Shown piece after piece: positions 5,738 through 6,393 of a stretch of 6,393 bases of DNA (the stretch's first letter is position 1; each line of letters opens with the position of its first letter). This stretch comes from Bryobacteraceae bacterium (GTDB lineage Bacteria > Acidobacteriota > Terriglobia > Bryobacterales > Bryobacteraceae). The stretch covers positions 1 to 6,393 of the forward strand of contig JANXXV010001037.1 of the NCBI GenBank assembly GCA_025350445.1, written 5' to 3'. Below the pieces are notes generated by a model. That model did not search any database. It saw nothing but the letters and a program-made list of their open reading frames with translations, and was not told the DNA's origin. Both the position numbers and the translations under genes were made by a program.

Positions 5738-6393
5738 ATGCGACGACGAGATTTTGCCAAAGCGGCACTCCTATTGGGAGCCGCCCGCTACGCTCATGGC
5801 GCCCGCGGCCTTCCGGAGCTGAAAATCACCGGTGTCAAGGCGATCCCGACCAGCGCGGGGCATCACTACCAATGGGTATTCCTCAAGATTCTCACCTCGG
5901 AGCCCGGTCTTTACGGCATCGGCTCCGCCAGCAACCTGAACCAGGCCGCGGCGGTAGCCGCAGCGATCGAGAAACAATACGCGCCATTTTGGATCGGCAA
6001 CAATCCGGCGCAAATTGAAGACCTCTGGCAAAGTACCAACGTGCGCACATACTGGCGCAACAGCACAATTCAGAACAACATCCTCAGCGCGCTGGACATG
6101 GCACTGTGGGACATAAAGGGCAAACGGGCCAACATGCCCGTGTATGAACTGCTAGGCGGAAAAGTGCGCGACGCCGTCCCGATGTACGCGCACGCCGACG
6201 GACGCGACCCGAATGACGTGGCCGATAACGTCCGCAAATATATGGAGGAAGGGTACCGCCACGTTCGCGCTCAGATGGGCGGCTATGGCGGCGGCGGAAT
6301 GATTCCTCCGGGAAAAAGCCGCCGTCCCGAAACCGGATTCAAAGGCATGGCCTTCGACGAGGACGTATATCTCGAAGTGGTCCCCAAGCTCTT
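5738..6393 (+). CDS. Tat-exported enolase-superfamily (mandelate racemase / RspA-ManD-like) protein, 5' part
   Basis: The frame is open from ATG 5738 to the window edge, giving the first 218 residues of a protein that is normally about 400-430. The N-terminus MRRRDFAKAALLLGAARYAH carries a twin-arginine motif (R-R-x-F-x-K), so export by the Tat route is likely. The MR_MLE N-terminal capping domain runs from about 28 to 145 and includes SALDMALWDIKGK (117-129), close to the mandelate racemase family signature, followed by PVYELLGGKVRDAVPMYAHADGRD (134-156), typical of RspA/D-mannonate dehydratase-like members. The start of the TIM barrel follows (GYRHVRAQMGGYGGGG). Family members abstract the alpha proton of a carboxylate sugar acid, usually with Mg2+. 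The metal ligands and catalytic bases lie past the window, so the activity cannot be assigned. The Gly-rich loop at 181-187 differs from the GVPGL-type loop I recall in characterised ManD. The RBS is weak (AGAG, about 12 nt upstream); translation may depend on the receptor transcript. Confidence 0.85.
   Translation, partial: MRRRDFAKAALLLGAARYAHGARGLPELKITGVKAIPTSAGHHYQWVFLKILTSEPGLYGIGSASNLNQAAAVAAAIEKQYAPFWIGNNPAQIEDLWQSTNVRTYWRNSTIQNNILSALDMALWDIKGKRANMPVYELLGGKVRDAVPMYAHADGRDPNDVADNVRKYMEEGYRHVRAQMGGYGGGGMIPPGKSRRPETGFKGMAFDEDVYLEVVPKL

Noticed and set aside
5771..6031. 86-codon minus-strand open frame
   Set aside because: Antisense to the enolase-superfamily gene, whose Tat signal and family motifs are clear.

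Overview
The window looks like part of an Acidobacteriota chromosome, probably of the Solibacter/Bryobacter type. That placement is inference from gene content: an Oar-like TonB-dependent receptor with a carboxypeptidase-regulatory-like N-terminus, a Tat-exported enolase-superfamily enzyme and a sialidase-like BNR protein, in moderately GC-rich DNA. No rRNA, tRNA, CRISPR array or insertion sequence was seen.

Layout. Positions 1-774 (+) hold the 3' end of a sialidase/BNR-repeat protein. It meets, stop codon against stop codon, a minus-strand cluster (775 to about 1690, possibly to 2072). In transcription order this cluster is: a possible small exported protein (1719-2072), an Rnk-type GreA/GreB-C-terminal-domain gene interrupted by one in-frame TGA (1277-1690), a short HPF/RaiA ribosome-hibernation factor (904-1248), and an unlisted-size 41-residue single-span membrane protein (775-900). 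A divergent intergenic region with two adjacent hairpins (2073-2216) separates this cluster from a large plus-strand outer-membrane receptor gene (2238-5684, or from 2217). After a GC-rich hairpin comes the 5' part of a Tat-exported RspA/ManD-like enolase-superfamily gene (5738 to the window edge).

How the genes may work together. The plus-strand genes suggest a carbohydrate-scavenging locus: a glycosidase-like protein, an outer-membrane receptor and a periplasmic sugar-acid dehydratase-like enzyme. The substrate cannot be read from the sequence. The minus-strand cluster is a different module, pairing an RNA-polymerase-binding factor family (Rnk) with a ribosome-hibernation factor, as expected of a starvation or stress operon. 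The most notable observations are the single in-frame TGA in an otherwise full-length Rnk frame, with a perfect hairpin three bases downstream of it, and the 41-residue membrane protein tightly coupled to hpf.
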